A stretch of DNA of 64,000 nt from Prevotella nigrescens (GCF_031191185.1 NZ_CP133464.1:434001-498000), one strand, 5' to 3'. Positions 1-9,551 are shown, counted from the stretch's first letter. Made by a program: numbers and translations. Notes: generated from the sequence alone by a model not told the origin.

Positions 1-1977
1 GGCTACAAAATAGACAAGTGGGAGGTGAACGGCAAGCCTGCTGCAACCGAAAACATTCGTCCATCATCGTCCATCAATGGCGAAATATGGTTTGTCAACC
101 ACATCACCGAGGCTTTGAACATAGCCGTTACGCTGAAGGCAGAAGAGGAAGGAGACCTTATTTTCTTTAAAAGTAAGGAGCCAGACTTTGGCAATGTAAC
201 CTGCACGGTGGTGGAGACGGGCAAGCAGATAAAGACTGCCGAAAAGGTAAAGAAGGGTGCCAAGCTCCACTTCGAGGCATTCCCGAACACAGGCTACCAC
301 GTTACGCAGTGGTATAAGCTTGGTAAAGAAACCGTTACAGACGAAAATGGAAACAAGAAAACCGTTGAAAAGTATCTTCCTATCCCTGGTTACGACAACG
401 CTACAGTGTACGAATGCAACGCAGAAGATGCCTTGGACATACTCGTAGACTTCGATCGCGAACAGGGAAAACATATTGTCAGCTTCAAGTCTCTGAACGA
501 AAAGACAGGCGAACTCACGGCTTCGGTAGATGGAAACAATATTTCTACGGGGGCAGTAGTAGCCCATGGCGCAACCGTAGTGTTTACAGCGCACCCCAAA
601 GAGGGCTATGTTGTAGACAGCTGGCTGCTCAACGAAGAAGAAGTGAAAGGCGAAAAGGGTCTGACCTACACCATTTCCGACCTGAAAGAAGACGTTACTG
701 TATGGTTGGTTTGCAGTGAAAAGTCGGAAGAACCCGAGCATAAGGCAGAGATAAAAGACGGGCATCTCATCTCGTGGAAGCCAAAAGGCAAGGCAGTTAC
801 CCCCGAAGGAGTGCAGTATATAGACAACAATGCGTTGCAAGCCGCCACAGAACTCGAGTCGTTCCACATCACGAAAGACGTCAAGAGCATAGGCGAACTG
901 GTGTTCTTGTTCTGTACTCAGCTCACAGAAATAACGGTAGACCCTGACAACAAGTACTTTACTTCGGTAGACGGCGTATTGTACAGCAAAGACAAAACAC
1001 GCCTGATGGCTTATCCTCCGGGACGTTCAGGTGCGTCATACGAGATTATTCAGAGTGCAACAAGCATCAAGCCGGGCGCATTTGCATTGGTTCCGTCGCT
1101 TCTTGGCGTTACTGTGGCAAAGGGAAACACGGCTCTGCGTGCCAGCAAAGGTGCTCTCTACACACGCAACATGCTCACTTTGCTCTATCAGCCCACCATT
1201 CCGCAGACTGCACCAGGTACTGATAAGCTTGCATTGAACGAGGGATTGGAAACCATTGCACGCTATGCTTTGGCCTACAACCATACGGTTACCGAGATAA
1301 CGCTGCCGGGTTCGCTGAAGACTATCGAGGCCAATGCGCTTTCAAACAATCCTAACTTGAATGGCATAAAGTGGGAAGAGGGCGTTGAACCCGAGCTTGA
1401 AGCCATTGGCGATTCGGCTTTCTACCACGACGGACAGTTTGCAAAACTGCAACATATCCCCTCTTTGAAAACGCTTGGAGCAGGTGTTTTCATTAAGAAC
1501 GCCAACCTTTTGGAAGTCCATATACCTGCCAATTGCACCATAGGAGACAAGGCATTCTTCGAATGTCTGGCTCTCCAGAACGTCTATTCGTACGGAATGA
1601 CTCCGCCAGTGATAGCCGATGACGCTTTCAAGTCAATCTACTATCTCGACGAAGCAGTACTGCACGTGGATAAGAATGCGGTGGAAGCCTACAAGAAAGC
1701 CGATGGCTGGCGCCACTTCAAGCACTACGAGACGGGCACAGTTACTGCCATTGGCTCGGCAAGGGCAGGCGCAGGCAGTGCAATTCGTGTGGTAGGGCAG
1801 AGCAACGGCTACACCGTTGAAGGACTGAATGCCGGACAACGCTACACGCTCTGCACCGTTTCAGGCACACAGATAGCAGCAGGCACAGCCAACGGCAGCA
1901 GTCTGTTTGTCCCCGTTCAGCGCGGACAGATTTACATTCTGAATATTGCAGGCGTCAGAACCTACAAATTATTTTAA
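1..1977 (+). CDS. BspA-like leucine-rich-repeat surface protein, 5' end outside window
   Basis: The reading frame is open from base 1 and has no convincing start inside the window (a GTG at 25 is in frame but mid-domain), so the N-terminus is missing. The first roughly 240 residues contain two or three copies of a beta-rich repeat with GY(H/V/K)xxxW cores, like InlB-B/Listeria-Bacteroides repeats. Residues about 255-560 are BspA-type leucine-rich repeats, with phrases such as LESFHITKDVKSIG and LEAIGDSAF. The last 80 residues (GQRYTLCTVSGTQIAAG, then a GQIYIL strand and a basic end) look like a type IX secretion C-terminal sorting domain. The family is associated with cell-surface adhesins; function here is inferred. 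A terminator follows at 2056. A second BspA-like gene, frameshifted, lies at 53472. Confidence 0.85.
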   Translation, partial: GYKIDKWEVNGKPAATENIRPSSSINGEIWFVNHITEALNIAVTLKAEEEGDLIFFKSKEPDFGNVTCTVVETGKQIKTAEKVKKGAKLHFEAFPNTGYHVTQWYKLGKETVTDENGNKKTVEKYLPIPGYDNATVYECNAEDALDILVDFDREQGKHIVSFKSLNEKTGELTASVDGNNISTGAVVAHGATVVFTAHPKEGYVVDSWLLNEEEVKGEKGLTYTISDLKEDVTVWLVCSEKSEEPEHKAEIKDGHLISWKPKGKAVTPEGVQYIDNNALQAATELESFHITKDVKSIGELVFLFCTQLTEITVDPDNKYFTSVDGVLYSKDKTRLMAYPPGRSGASYEIIQSATSIKPGAFALVPSLLGVTVAKGNTALRASKGALYTRNMLTLLYQPTIPQTAPGTDKLALNEGLETIARYALAYNHTVTEITLPGSLKTIEANALSNNPNLNGIKWEEGVEPELEAIGDSAFYHDGQFAKLQHIPSLKTLGAGVFIKNANLLEVHIPANCTIGDKAFFECLALQNVYSYGMTPPVIADDAFKSIYYLDEAVLHVDKNAVEAYKKADGWRHFKHYETGTVTAIGSARAGAGSAIRVVGQSNGYTVEGLNAGQRYTLCTVSGTQIAAGTANGSSLFVPVQRGQIYILNIAGVRTYKLF

Positions 1978-2055
1978 TACAGACAACCCAAACGCGCCTT
2001 AGAACAACGCAGTATAGACAACGATACAGTGCAAACCAAGGCACATTCCCCATGC

Positions 2056-2092
2056 AGGCAGGAACGCTAACCATTACGTTCCTGCCTTTTTA
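2056..2092 (+). terminator. Rho-independent terminator of the BspA-like gene
   Basis: An 11-bp stem (AGGCAGGAACG paired with CGTTCCTGCCT) with a 10-nt loop is followed by a T run. It lies 79 bp after the stop codon of the upstream gene. Confidence 0.85.
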
Positions 2093-2330
2093 TTGATACG
2101 TGCAAACGCTGAAAGCCAGTATTGGAGATACTTCAAGCATCTGTCAAGACCAACAACTGAAGATTGCTTAAGCTGATTTTCAAGTAACAATTTGTTTCAA
2201 AAATCACGATTTCTTAGCATTATTTACTTTTGTTATTGGTAAACCCGTCCTATGCGCACATTTTTGAGAATAGAGCTACAAGCCTCTTGTGATTAGTTTT
2301 ATAAACAGGAATGATTGCCAAGACAACACG

Positions 2331-2396
2331 AAACCTATCGTTTTGCTTACGAAAACCTATGTTTTTGCATTGTAAAAGAGCCTATTTTATAAAGCA
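2331..2396. repeat. 22-bp-unit intergenic repeat, three units
   Basis: Three consecutive 22-bp units begin with AAA at 2331, 2353 and 2375, with TTTT or TTTTT about ten bases into each. The units differ in their other bases. The repeat lies between two convergent genes (BspA-like and DUF421). The rest of the 1978-2958 gap is AT-rich; I see no convincing gene in it, and the short frames on the minus strand at 2423-2754 have no recognisable content. Confidence 0.7.
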
Positions 2397-2958
2397 GAAC
2401 AACAAGTATTGCAATATGTTGATTATAAGGTACTTATATAATTACAATATTTAGAGAAAATATTTACACCTTTATTTATAACTCGAATCCTATATTTTGA
2501 AATATAATGCGAGTTATGATAAATAGGTAGTTTGACGCCTCTCATTTTTAATATAACGAAAGAATTATAAAAATTACACTTATCGTACCAATGAACGTAC
2601 AGAAAATATAACACGTATTGTTTTTACGATAGCCCATCATGACCACATTCCAAAAAAACTGTAGTCTTGATAATCTACGTGCGTTGTGCCAAGTAAGTAT
2701 CTTTCCGGTTTTAACATGCTGCATAAAATCTTGTGATAAAGTTTCATTGTGCAATGCTTCCTCTCTCGTATTTCCCCTTTAAAGACCATTGTTATCCGAC
2801 TGTAATTTAATGAAGATCAAGTCCATAAACAAAAATGGAACCTTACAGTGTGTAACGATGCGGCAACTGTGTAAAGCTCCATTGATGGTAATTAACATTG
2901 TGCAGGTATATATTTAAAGTTTCGGATAGAAAGTATCAATATTCAAAATTAGATTAAT

Positions 2959-3657
2959 TTACACAATATAGCCGCTATCGTCCACTTCAACTCCCTCTTC
3001 CCCACGTTTCACTTCGCCTTCGTATGTAACGAAATAGAAACCTTTACGCGGTGTCCATTCCATGCAGAAGAGTTCTGAAGGAGATTCAAAGCCATTGTGG
3101 ACTATGTTGCTCAGCACCCAGGTTTTGGAACGATTGCATTGGTCCAAGGTGCTTTCTATAATGGCTCCATTATTTACTAACAGGAACGATGGCGCTGTAT
3201 GATTCGGCGGAAGAACTGTTACGGCTCCATTGGTTTCGAAAATAACATCTTCGGCATCGAACATAGAGAAGATTCCTTTCTGCCGCAAGAGCAGGCGGAA
3301 TTGTTCCATTTCAAGACTATTACGCTTAAAATTCTTAAAATTAATAGCTCCATCTTTTACGAGAAACACGCTTTCACCTTTTATAAAATGACGCAGACGA
3401 GCCGAACGCATAGCAAACCGAATGAGCATATTGAACAGCGTCCACACCGTCAAGGCGAAAAGAATATGCCACATAGACATATCGGGATTGTATAAAACGC
3501 CACCGACTAAAGCACCAATAACAAAAGCACTTACGGTATCGAGCGGAGTAATTTGAGCCATTTGGGCTTTTCCTGCAATGCGCAGAAATACTAATATGCC
3601 AATCATACCTGTAATAAGCTTCAGGGCAATGGCAATGTAAGGTTGTAATAAATCCAT
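2959..3657 (-). CDS. DUF421 (YetF-like) inner-membrane protein
   Basis: A 232-residue protein. Three hydrophobic segments fill the first 85 residues (ITGMIGILVFLRIAGK, SAFVIGALVGGVLY and a third around residues 65-82). A soluble C-terminal domain follows, with the phrase LVKDGAINFKNFKRNSLEMEQFRLLLRQ cut across residues 99-127 as in the YetF/DUF421 family. Length and order of parts match the family, whose biochemical role is unknown. The last 60 residues are acidic and more variable. The gene stands alone, convergent with the BspA-like gene. Confidence 0.85.
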   Translation of the reverse strand: MDLLQPYIAIALKLITGMIGILVFLRIAGKAQMAQITPLDTVSAFVIGALVGGVLYNPDMSMWHILFALTVWTLFNMLIRFAMRSARLRHFIKGESVFLVKDGAINFKNFKRNSLEMEQFRLLLRQKGIFSMFDAEDVIFETNGAVTVLPPNHTAPSFLLVNNGAIIESTLDQCNRSKTWVLSNIVHNGFESPSELFCMEWTPRKGFYFVTYEGEVKRGEEGVEVDDSGYIV

Positions 3658-3841
3658 TATACTTATCTTTTTATTATTCCAGGGACAAATTTACATATAA
3701 AAAAAATAACAGCCCTATTTCTGTCTTACATTCTTAATATTTTTCTATTCCCAGACTAACTTGAGAAAGAAAAACATGTTGGTTGGAACTGGGGGAAGCA
3801 ACTGTGCAACTTGCAAAAAAGCCAGTCGAATGCTTTGCATA

Positions 3842-3903
3842 AATTAGATATCTGCCATTCTCGTTTCAGATATCTGGCACAATGGAATTAGATATCTAAT
3901 TTT
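3842..3903. repeat. 22-bp GATATC tandem repeat, locus A
   Basis: GATATC occurs at 3847, 3869 and 3891, exactly 22 bp apart, within TTAGATATC or TCAGATATC contexts. The last copy lies inside a 16-bp palindrome (AATTAGATATCTAATT). The same family is at 12968-13039. The gap 3658-4160 holds no gene that I can see; the rest is unremarkable AT-rich sequence. Confidence 0.75.
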
Positions 3904-4160
3904 ACAATGTCTATCGAATGGCTATTCCATACGGTTTGCATGACTGCCTTCGATGGACTTACAGTAATGAGCAAATGGTGGGTGGAAATGGGATTGGTCA
4001 GCACACAGAATTGGCTGGTTGGCAAGTACTTTATAAGCGAAAAACTTCCCCCATGCCTTCGTTTATAAAAAATTTAACACAAAAACGTTATGTATGAAAA
4101 AAGGTCTGTTGGGGGAAGTATATAGAATGACAGATGAGCGTCTTAAGTGTCCATTTCGAC

Positions 4161-5681
4161 TTAAAAGTCAGGATCGCTGCCTGGTGGTGGCAACGGGTCG
4201 TCGTTCATTCGGCTGGCTATGATTTCTCCACCAAACTCGTCAGGCATGGCTGGAGGCAGAATGTCGTTGTCGTCTGGATTGGAAAAACGTGTGTATTCGC
4301 CACGGAACGAGAGCAATACGTCGTCGGTAGCGCCTTTGCGGTGCTTGGCTATGATGATTTGTGCCTTGCCGTGCAAATCGTTTCCTTTTTCGTCCTGAAA
4401 TATTCGGTAGTATTCCGGTCGATGCACAAAGAGCACCAAGTCGGCATCTTGCTCAATGGCTCCCGATTCGCGCAGGTCGCTCAGTTGCGGGCGTTTGCCC
4501 TCTATGCCATCGCGCTGCTCCACCGTACGGTTCAGCTGAGAGAGAGCCAGCACTGGTATGTTCAGTTCTTTCGCCAGTCCTTTTAGCGAACGGCTAATGG
4601 TAGACACCTCTTCCTGTCGGCTGTTGAAGCGCATTCCGTTGGCATTCATCAGCTGCAGATAGTCTACCATGAGCACTTTTATGCCATGTTCGCGAACCAA
4701 GCGGCGGGCTTTGGTGCGAAGCTCAAAAACCGACAGTCCTGGTGTGTCGTCTACATAGATGGGCGCGCCGTCCATCTTGCGCAGGTTGTTGTCGAACCGT
4801 TCCCAATCGGAGGGGTCCAACTGTCCGCTCAGAATCTTGCTGCCCGATATGGAACAGACGTTAGACAGCAAGCGGTTTACCAACTGTACGTTGTTCATTT
4901 CGAGCGAGAAGAAGGCTACTGGTATGCGATTGTCTATTGCAATGTTCTTGGCAAGGCTGAGGGCAAACGAAGTCTTACCCATCGCAGGACGCCCCGCGAT
5001 AATAACAAGGTCGGACGGTTGCCAGCCCGCAGTAATCTTGTCCAACTTGGTGAAACCAGTCGATATCCCCGTCAAGCCGCCATTCTCCTGGTTATTGGCT
5101 GCTTTGAGCAATAGTTCGTGTGCTTGCTTTACAATGGGGTCTATCTGTGTGTACTCTTGCGCCATGTTCTTTTGCGAGAGTTCGAACAGGCTGCCTTCTG
5201 CCTTTTGCATGAGTTCGTCTACGTCGACGGTTTCGTCGAAAGCTGATGTCTCTATCATGGAAGCGAACTGTATGAGCTGGCGGGCGAGGAATTTCTGGGC
5301 TAATATTCTGCCATGATATTCTATGTGTGCCGATGATGCCACGTGCGAGCTCAGCTCTACTATATAGGCTGGTCCGCCCACTTCTTCCAAGTCTCCGCTG
5401 CGTTTCAACTCTTCTGCCACCGTCATAATGTCGACGGGTTTCTCGTGGAGGTTCAACGATTGTATGGCACCATATATTTTCTGGTGGCGCGGGTCGTAAA
5501 AAGTTTCCGGACGAATTAGCTCCGACACCACCGTAAAGGCGTCGCTGTCAATCATCAAAGCACCGAGCACAACCTTCTCTATGTCTAACGCCTGGGGTTG
5601 TAAATGTCCAAACGATGTATCGATAGGTGCAACATTACGTTTGCGGGTGCTTTTTGCGCTATTACTTTTCTTTTCTGCCAT
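4161..5681 (-). CDS. dnaB: Replicative DNA helicase DnaB
   Basis: A 506-residue hexameric 5'-3' helicase that unwinds DNA ahead of the replisome and loads primase. The N-terminal DnaB domain (PQALDIEKVVLGALMID) is followed by a RecA-like C-terminal domain with Walker A GRPAMGKTS near residue 230, Walker B VLMVDYLQLM, the QLNR segment and the ESGAIEQDAD region. I chose the ATG at 5681 (MAEKKSNSAK). The frame stays open to an ATG at 5738, but the added residues are hydrophobic and a TACTTTTG promoter element (minus strand, 5690-5697) lies inside that extension. Residues 1-30 form a lysine-rich tail. The gene is divergent from ispE. Confidence 0.95.
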   Translation of the reverse strand: MAEKKSNSAKSTRKRNVAPIDTSFGHLQPQALDIEKVVLGALMIDSDAFTVVSELIRPETFYDPRHQKIYGAIQSLNLHEKPVDIMTVAEELKRSGDLEEVGGPAYIVELSSHVASSAHIEYHGRILAQKFLARQLIQFASMIETSAFDETVDVDELMQKAEGSLFELSQKNMAQEYTQIDPIVKQAHELLLKAANNQENGGLTGISTGFTKLDKITAGWQPSDLVIIAGRPAMGKTSFALSLAKNIAIDNRIPVAFFSLEMNNVQLVNRLLSNVCSISGSKILSGQLDPSDWERFDNNLRKMDGAPIYVDDTPGLSVFELRTKARRLVREHGIKVLMVDYLQLMNANGMRFNSRQEEVSTISRSLKGLAKELNIPVLALSQLNRTVEQRDGIEGKRPQLSDLRESGAIEQDADLVLFVHRPEYYRIFQDEKGNDLHGKAQIIIAKHRKGATDDVLLSFRGEYTRFSNPDDNDILPPAMPDEFGGEIIASRMNDDPLPPPGSDPDF

Positions 5682-5689
5682 AACAGCGA

Positions 5690-5697
5690 CAAAAGTA
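5690..5697 (-). promoter_or_regulatory. -7 element of a dnaB promoter
   Basis: TACTTTTG on the minus strand matches the Bacteroidota -7 consensus TAnnTTTG and sits 8 bp before the chosen dnaB ATG, which implies a very short or absent 5' leader. No TTTG is seen at the expected -33 distance, so this call is tentative. Confidence 0.4.
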
Positions 5698-5742
5698 ATG
5701 AAAAATCTGCAAACTATCGCAACTTTATCCATAATCATTTTC

Positions 5743-5750
5743 TATCTTTG
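5743..5750 (+). promoter_or_regulatory. -7 element of an ispE promoter
   Basis: TATCTTTG matches TAnnTTTG and lies about 115 bp upstream of the ispE ATG. A TTTA lies upstream at a short distance, so the -33 part is weak. Confidence 0.4.
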
Positions 5751-5866
5751 CAAAAGGTTACTGCCCCAAGAAGCACAAAACCTTAAAAAATTGCAGAACG
5801 GCGAAGCACTGCAGATTGTCCATGTGGCGAATCGCTTTTATGAATGAAACATAAACGGAAAAAAGA

Positions 5867-6700
5867 ATGATAGTATATCCGAACTGTAAAATAAACTTGG
5901 GATTGAAGGTCGTGCGTAAACGCCCTGACGGGTATCACGACCTTGAAACCGTGTTCTACCCTATTCCACTTTGCGACAAGCTCGAAGCCGTAGTGGGCAG
6001 CGGGACCGAAGGCACGTGTTCGCTCGCCATAAGCGGAAACCCTGTCGATGGGGAACTGTCCGACAACTTGATAGTAAAGGCGTATCGCATGCTGTCTGCC
6101 GACCATCTGTTGCCCCACATAGATTTCAATTTAGAGAAACACATTCCATCGCAAGCAGGACTTGGCGGAGGCTCTTCTGATGCAACTTACACGCTCCGAT
6201 TGCTCAACGGACTGTGCAAGTTGCATCTCGATTCAGCCACGTTGCATCGCTATGCTGCCAGATTGGGTGCCGACTGCGCCTTCTTTGTTGCTTCAATACC
6301 ATCTTTTGCCACCGGAATAGGTGATGTGCTCGAACTAATGCACACCGAATGTACACATCTGCACGGACTACACTTATTAATAGTAAAGCCTTCCATAGCC
6401 ATTTCTACCGCACAAGCGTTTGCATTCGTAAAGCCACAGCCAGCTGTAATAAAATGCAGGGACATAGTGGCACAACCTGTTGGCAGCGAGTGGCGCAAAA
6501 ATCTTACGAACGATTTCGAGGTATCGGCATTCAAACTGTATCCGGAATTGCACGCCATAAAAGAAAAACTTTACAGTATGGGGGCGCGCTATGCACAAAT
6601 GTCGGGCAGCGGAAGTGCCTTCTTTGGGATTTTTGAAACGTCCCCTACCCTAACACCAGAAACCTTCGGTGGAATGTTCACGTATCTCTGCAAATTGTAA
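5867..6700 (+). CDS. ispE: 4-diphosphocytidyl-2-C-methyl-D-erythritol kinase (IspE)
   Basis: A 277-residue GHMP kinase that phosphorylates CDP-methylerythritol with ATP in the non-mevalonate isoprenoid pathway. The N-terminus MIVYPNCKINLGLKV carries the usual NAKINLxL motif in variant form. The ATP-binding GHMP loop AGLGGGSSDA is near residue 97. The C-terminal MSGSGSAFFG motif is present. Length is normal. The ATG at 5867 directly precedes the conserved N-terminus. It is a single gene, divergent from dnaB. Confidence 0.93.
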   Translation: MIVYPNCKINLGLKVVRKRPDGYHDLETVFYPIPLCDKLEAVVGSGTEGTCSLAISGNPVDGELSDNLIVKAYRMLSADHLLPHIDFNLEKHIPSQAGLGGGSSDATYTLRLLNGLCKLHLDSATLHRYAARLGADCAFFVASIPSFATGIGDVLELMHTECTHLHGLHLLIVKPSIAISTAQAFAFVKPQPAVIKCRDIVAQPVGSEWRKNLTNDFEVSAFKLYPELHAIKEKLYSMGARYAQMSGSGSAFFGIFETSPTLTPETFGGMFTYLCKL

Positions 6701-6797
6701 AAGTTCCTGCTTTGGCAAATAATAACTGCATAAATACTTATAAATGCTTGATATATATCATTTAATCACACTGTAACTGAAAATATGCAGGGCAATA

Positions 6798-6829
6798 TTT
6801 GGAAGTATCAGAAATACTTTCTTTCTTTG
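6798..6829 (+). promoter_or_regulatory. Bacteroidota-type promoter of a candidate small RNA
   Basis: TTTG at 6798-6801 is followed after 20 bp by TTTCTTTG at 6822-6829, one base off TAnnTTTG. No gene starts downstream before a terminator at 7057. Confidence 0.45.
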
Positions 6830-6835
6830 CAAAAA

Positions 6836-7078
6836 GAATAAACGAGATAGTTTAGATTAGATTTAGAATATCGATTGTTTAGGTTATAAAGATTAGTTGT
6901 TTAAGTTAAAGAAAGTATTTAGGCTCAGTAGGAATTTTAAGGTAAGAGATTTGTTAAGACAGGATACAACATTTTGAGACGAGATTCTGGTTAGACACCG
7001 TGAGATGTCAGCCACAATCAAACTCAATGAAAAGATTTTTTAGTTTTAAGTTATGAGCACGGTCTTGACCGTGCTTTT
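6836..7078 (+). ncRNA. Candidate small non-coding RNA upstream of rpmB
   Basis: The transcribed stretch is bounded by a near-consensus promoter (6798-6829) and an intrinsic terminator (GCACGG stem, 7057-7078). No reading frame of 60 codons or more lies inside. The 5' half is very A/T-rich and repetitive (GTTTAGATTAGATTTAG). I do not recognise the RNA family. It could be a small RNA, or an attenuated leader of the downstream ribosomal operon, though rpmB has its own promoter after the terminator. Confidence 0.35.
7057..7078 (+). terminator. Intrinsic terminator ending the candidate small RNA
   Basis: GCACGGTC and GACCGTGC form a tight hairpin followed by TTTT (7075-7078) and more T-rich sequence. 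Confidence 0.7.
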
Positions 7079-7235
7079 ATTTTGCACTATAAAGTAGTGG
7101 CGTGGTGGAATTTCGGTGGTAACAGTTCGTGTCATTGCATTGCGTTTCTTCTCTTTGAACAGTAACGTATTACGACCGCTGTTCTACACAAAACTCGAAA
7201 AAAAACTTAATTTGAAAGAATATGTCAGCATTTTC

Positions 7236-7266
7236 TTTGTCAGTTTAGAATATTTTTGTAATTTTG
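7236..7266 (+). promoter_or_regulatory. Promoter of rpmB-rpmG-DUF4295
   Basis: TTTG at 7236-7239, a 19-bp spacer, then TAATTTTG at 7259-7266: a perfect match to the Bacteroidota vegetative consensus. The leader to the rpmB ATG is about 45 nt. Confidence 0.8.
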
Positions 7267-7318
7267 CAACCTGTTTGGAATAGGTATCAATTAACGAATT
7301 ACAAAACTACAGATAGAA

Positions 7319-7582
7319 ATGTCTAAGATTTGTCAAATCACAGGTAAGAAGGCACAGATAGGTTGTAATGTGTCCCACTCAAAGCATCGCACGAAACGCA
7401 GCTTTGACGTAAACCTCTTTAGAAAAAAGTTCTTCTACGTAGAAGAGAACTGCTGGATATCGTTGAAGATTAGTGCTGCTGGTCTTCGCACAATTAACAA
7501 GTTAGGCTTAGACCGTGCGTTGAAGCAAGCTGTGTCCAAAGGTTATGTAGACTGGAAGGACATTAAAGTTATAGGAGACTAA
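7319..7582 (+). CDS. rpmB: Ribosomal protein bL28
   Basis: An 87-residue large-subunit protein. The N-terminus [20 protein letters not shown] and the basic [13 protein letters not shown] segment are typical of bL28; only a single cysteine pair remains near the N-terminus. It is the first gene of an rpmB-rpmG-DUF4295 operon, the usual order in Bacteroidota, with the strong promoter at 7236-7266 immediately upstream. Confidence 0.97.
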   Translation: MSKICQITGKKAQIGCNVSHSKHRTKRSFDVNLFRKKFFYVEENCWISLKISAAGLRTINKLGLDRALKQAVSKGYVDWKDIKVIGD

Positions 7583-7586
7583 TATC

Positions 7587-7775
7587 ATGGCAAAGAAAGC
7601 TAAAGGAAACAGAGTTCAGGTTATCTTGGAATGTACTGAAATGAAGAGTAGCGGTCTGCCTGGTACAAGCCGTTATATAACAACAAAGAATCGTAAAAAT
7701 ACTGCTGAGCGTTTGGAGCTTAAGAAGTATAATCCGATTCTTAAGAAGATGACTCTTCACAAGGAGATTAAGTAA
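7587..7775 (+). CDS. rpmG: Ribosomal protein bL33
   Basis: A 62-residue large-subunit protein with the bL33 core [15 protein letters not shown] and the [19 protein letters not shown] segment. Of the zinc cysteines only one is kept (ECTE), so it is the cysteine-poor form. It starts 4 bp after rpmB and is clearly co-transcribed. Confidence 0.97.
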   Translation: MAKKAKGNRVQVILECTEMKSSGLPGTSRYITTKNRKNTAERLELKKYNPILKKMTLHKEIK

Positions 7776-7808
7776 GCACGTAAATTAATAGTTAGATTAT
7801 ATTAGACT

Positions 7809-7967
7809 ATGGCAAAGAAAGCGGTCGCTACCCTCCATGAAGGCTCAACGGATGGTCGCGCATATACAAAAGTAATAAAGATGGTGAAGAGTCCTAAGAC
7901 TGGCGCATATATTTTCGATGAGAGAATGGTGCCAAACGAAGATGTAAAGGACTTCTTTAAGAACTAA
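7809..7967 (+). CDS. DUF4295 small ribosome-linked protein
   Basis: A 52-residue basic protein starting MAKKAVATLHEG and ending EDVKDFFKN. It matches the short DUF4295 family that follows rpmG in Bacteroidota. It begins 33 bp after rpmG and is followed by a terminator, so it closes the ribosomal operon. Its conserved position suggests a ribosomal or ribosome-assembly role; this is an inference from context. Confidence 0.9.
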   Translation: MAKKAVATLHEGSTDGRAYTKVIKMVKSPKTGAYIFDERMVPNEDVKDFFKN

Positions 7968-7991
7968 TTGGTCATATTTTTTTAAGTTATG

Positions 7992-8030
7992 AAAGGGAAA
8001 TGCAATGTATTGCTTTTCCCTTTTTCTTTT
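7992..8030 (+). terminator. Terminator after the rpmB operon
   Basis: AAAGGGAAATGCAAT and ATTGCTTTTCCCTTT form a long stem with a minimal loop, followed by a T-rich run. It lies 24 bp after the DUF4295 stop and about 100 bp from the end of the convergent radA gene, so it may serve both directions. Confidence 0.8.
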
Positions 8031-8130
8031 GCGGCTCATCTATAGAAACTAAAATACATAGAACACCTATACCTCCGATAACTCTTAGGAATACTATAGC
8101 GCCTATAAACACCGAAACTCCCCAGAACTC

Positions 8131-9510
8131 TTATCCAAACAACAAGCGTAATGCCTCATCAACTTTAGCAACAGAATGTGTTGCAATTTTAAAACGACCT
8201 TTTAGTCCTTGTGCATTGTTCTTTGGGATAATGATATTACTAAATCCTAACTTCTCGGCTTCGGCTATGCGTTGTTCAATACGGTTAACCGGGCGGACTT
8301 CGCCACTCAATCCAACCTCTCCAGCCATACACCACCCCGCTTCGATAGGTGTATCCACATTCGACGACAACACTGCAGCAATCACACTCAAATCCATAGC
8401 CATATCTGTAATGCGCAGACCACCGGCAATATTCAGAAACACGTCTTTTTGCATCAGCTTAAATCCTACACGCTTTTCGAGTACGGCAAGCAACATATTC
8501 AGCCGACGCTGATCGAACCCCGTCGCCGAACGCTGTGGAGTGCCATAGGCTGCCGACGAAACAAGCGCCTGAGTCTCTACAAGGAAAGGGCGCACCCCTT
8601 CGATAGCACTTGATATGGCTACACCCGACAAATCACCAGGAGTATCGGTAAGCAACAACTCCGAAGGGTTGCTAACCGGTCGCAACCCATCTTGGCGCAT
8701 CTCGTATATCCCTAATTCGGAAGTAGAGCCAAAGCGGTTCTTTATACTACGCAGAATACGATACATATAGTGCTGGTCTCCCTCGAATTGCAGCACTGTG
8801 TCTACAATATGTTCCAACACTTTCGGCCCTGCAATAGAGCCTTCCTTGTTAATATGCCCGATAAGAATGACGGGAATATCGCTCGATTTCGCCAATTGCA
8901 ACAATGCAGCAGCACTTTCCCGTATCTGGGAAATACTCCCTGCACTACTCGCAACCGTTTCCGTGGCAACCGTTTGTATAGAATCTATTACCAGAAGTTC
9001 AGGCTTAACTTCTTTAATGCTGTTGAATATCTTCTCTATTGATGTTTCAGACAATATCACAATGTTTTCTGGAATAGTATCTGAAATGCGCAAAGCTCTC
9101 ATTTTTATCTGCTGTGGACTCTCTTCTCCGCTTACATAGAGCACTCTGCGGTCGGAAGACAACAGCGTCTGAAGCGTTAAAGTACTCTTCCCTATCCCGG
9201 GTTCGCCACCTATCAACACCATGCTTCCCACAACGAGTCCTCCCCCAAGCACACGATTCAGTTCGCTGTCTTTCATATCAACACGAATCTCCTCGGTCGA
9301 AGAAACTTCTCTAAGTGCTTGTGGCACATTCTGTTTCATGGCACCAAATGTATGAGAGACAAGTGTCTTCGCACTGCTCACGCCCACATCTGGAGCTATC
9401 CTGATTTGCTTGAATGTGTTCCACTGTCCACAATTAGGACATCTCCCTATCCACTTCGCGCTTTCCTGTCCACAGTTGTCGCAGACGTATGCTATTTTGT
9501 CTTTTGCCAT
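8131..9510 (-). CDS. radA: DNA repair protein RadA
   Basis: A 459-residue RecA-like ATPase that drives branch migration of recombination intermediates. The parts are a C4 zinc finger (CDNC...CPNC, residues 10-30), Walker A GGEPGIGKST near residue 100, the RadA hallmark KNRFG near residue 258, and a C-terminal Lon-protease-like domain (GGLRITDMAMDL). All are present and the length is normal. A consensus promoter ends only 10 bp before the ATG, so the mRNA has almost no leader. Confidence 0.95.
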   Translation of the reverse strand: MAKDKIAYVCDNCGQESAKWIGRCPNCGQWNTFKQIRIAPDVGVSSAKTLVSHTFGAMKQNVPQALREVSSTEEIRVDMKDSELNRVLGGGLVVGSMVLIGGEPGIGKSTLTLQTLLSSDRRVLYVSGEESPQQIKMRALRISDTIPENIVILSETSIEKIFNSIKEVKPELLVIDSIQTVATETVASSAGSISQIRESAAALLQLAKSSDIPVILIGHINKEGSIAGPKVLEHIVDTVLQFEGDQHYMYRILRSIKNRFGSTSELGIYEMRQDGLRPVSNPSELLLTDTPGDLSGVAISSAIEGVRPFLVETQALVSSAAYGTPQRSATGFDQRRLNMLLAVLEKRVGFKLMQKDVFLNIAGGLRITDMAMDLSVIAAVLSSNVDTPIEAGWCMAGEVGLSGEVRPVNRIEQRIAEAEKLGFSNIIIPKNNAQGLKGRFKIATHSVAKVDEALRLLFG

Positions 9511-9520
9511 AATTATAGCA

Positions 9521-9551
9521 CAAAAGTAGCATTTTCTTTCGTTATTACAAA
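9521..9551 (-). promoter_or_regulatory. radA promoter
   Basis: On the minus strand, TTTG (9551-9548), a 19-bp spacer and TACTTTTG (9528-9521) match the consensus exactly. The predicted start of transcription is within about 5 nt of the radA ATG. Confidence 0.75.

Noticed and set aside
64-867. 267-codon minus-strand frame opposite the BspA-like gene.
   Set aside because: It is a mirror of the supported plus-strand gene and has no recognisable domains.
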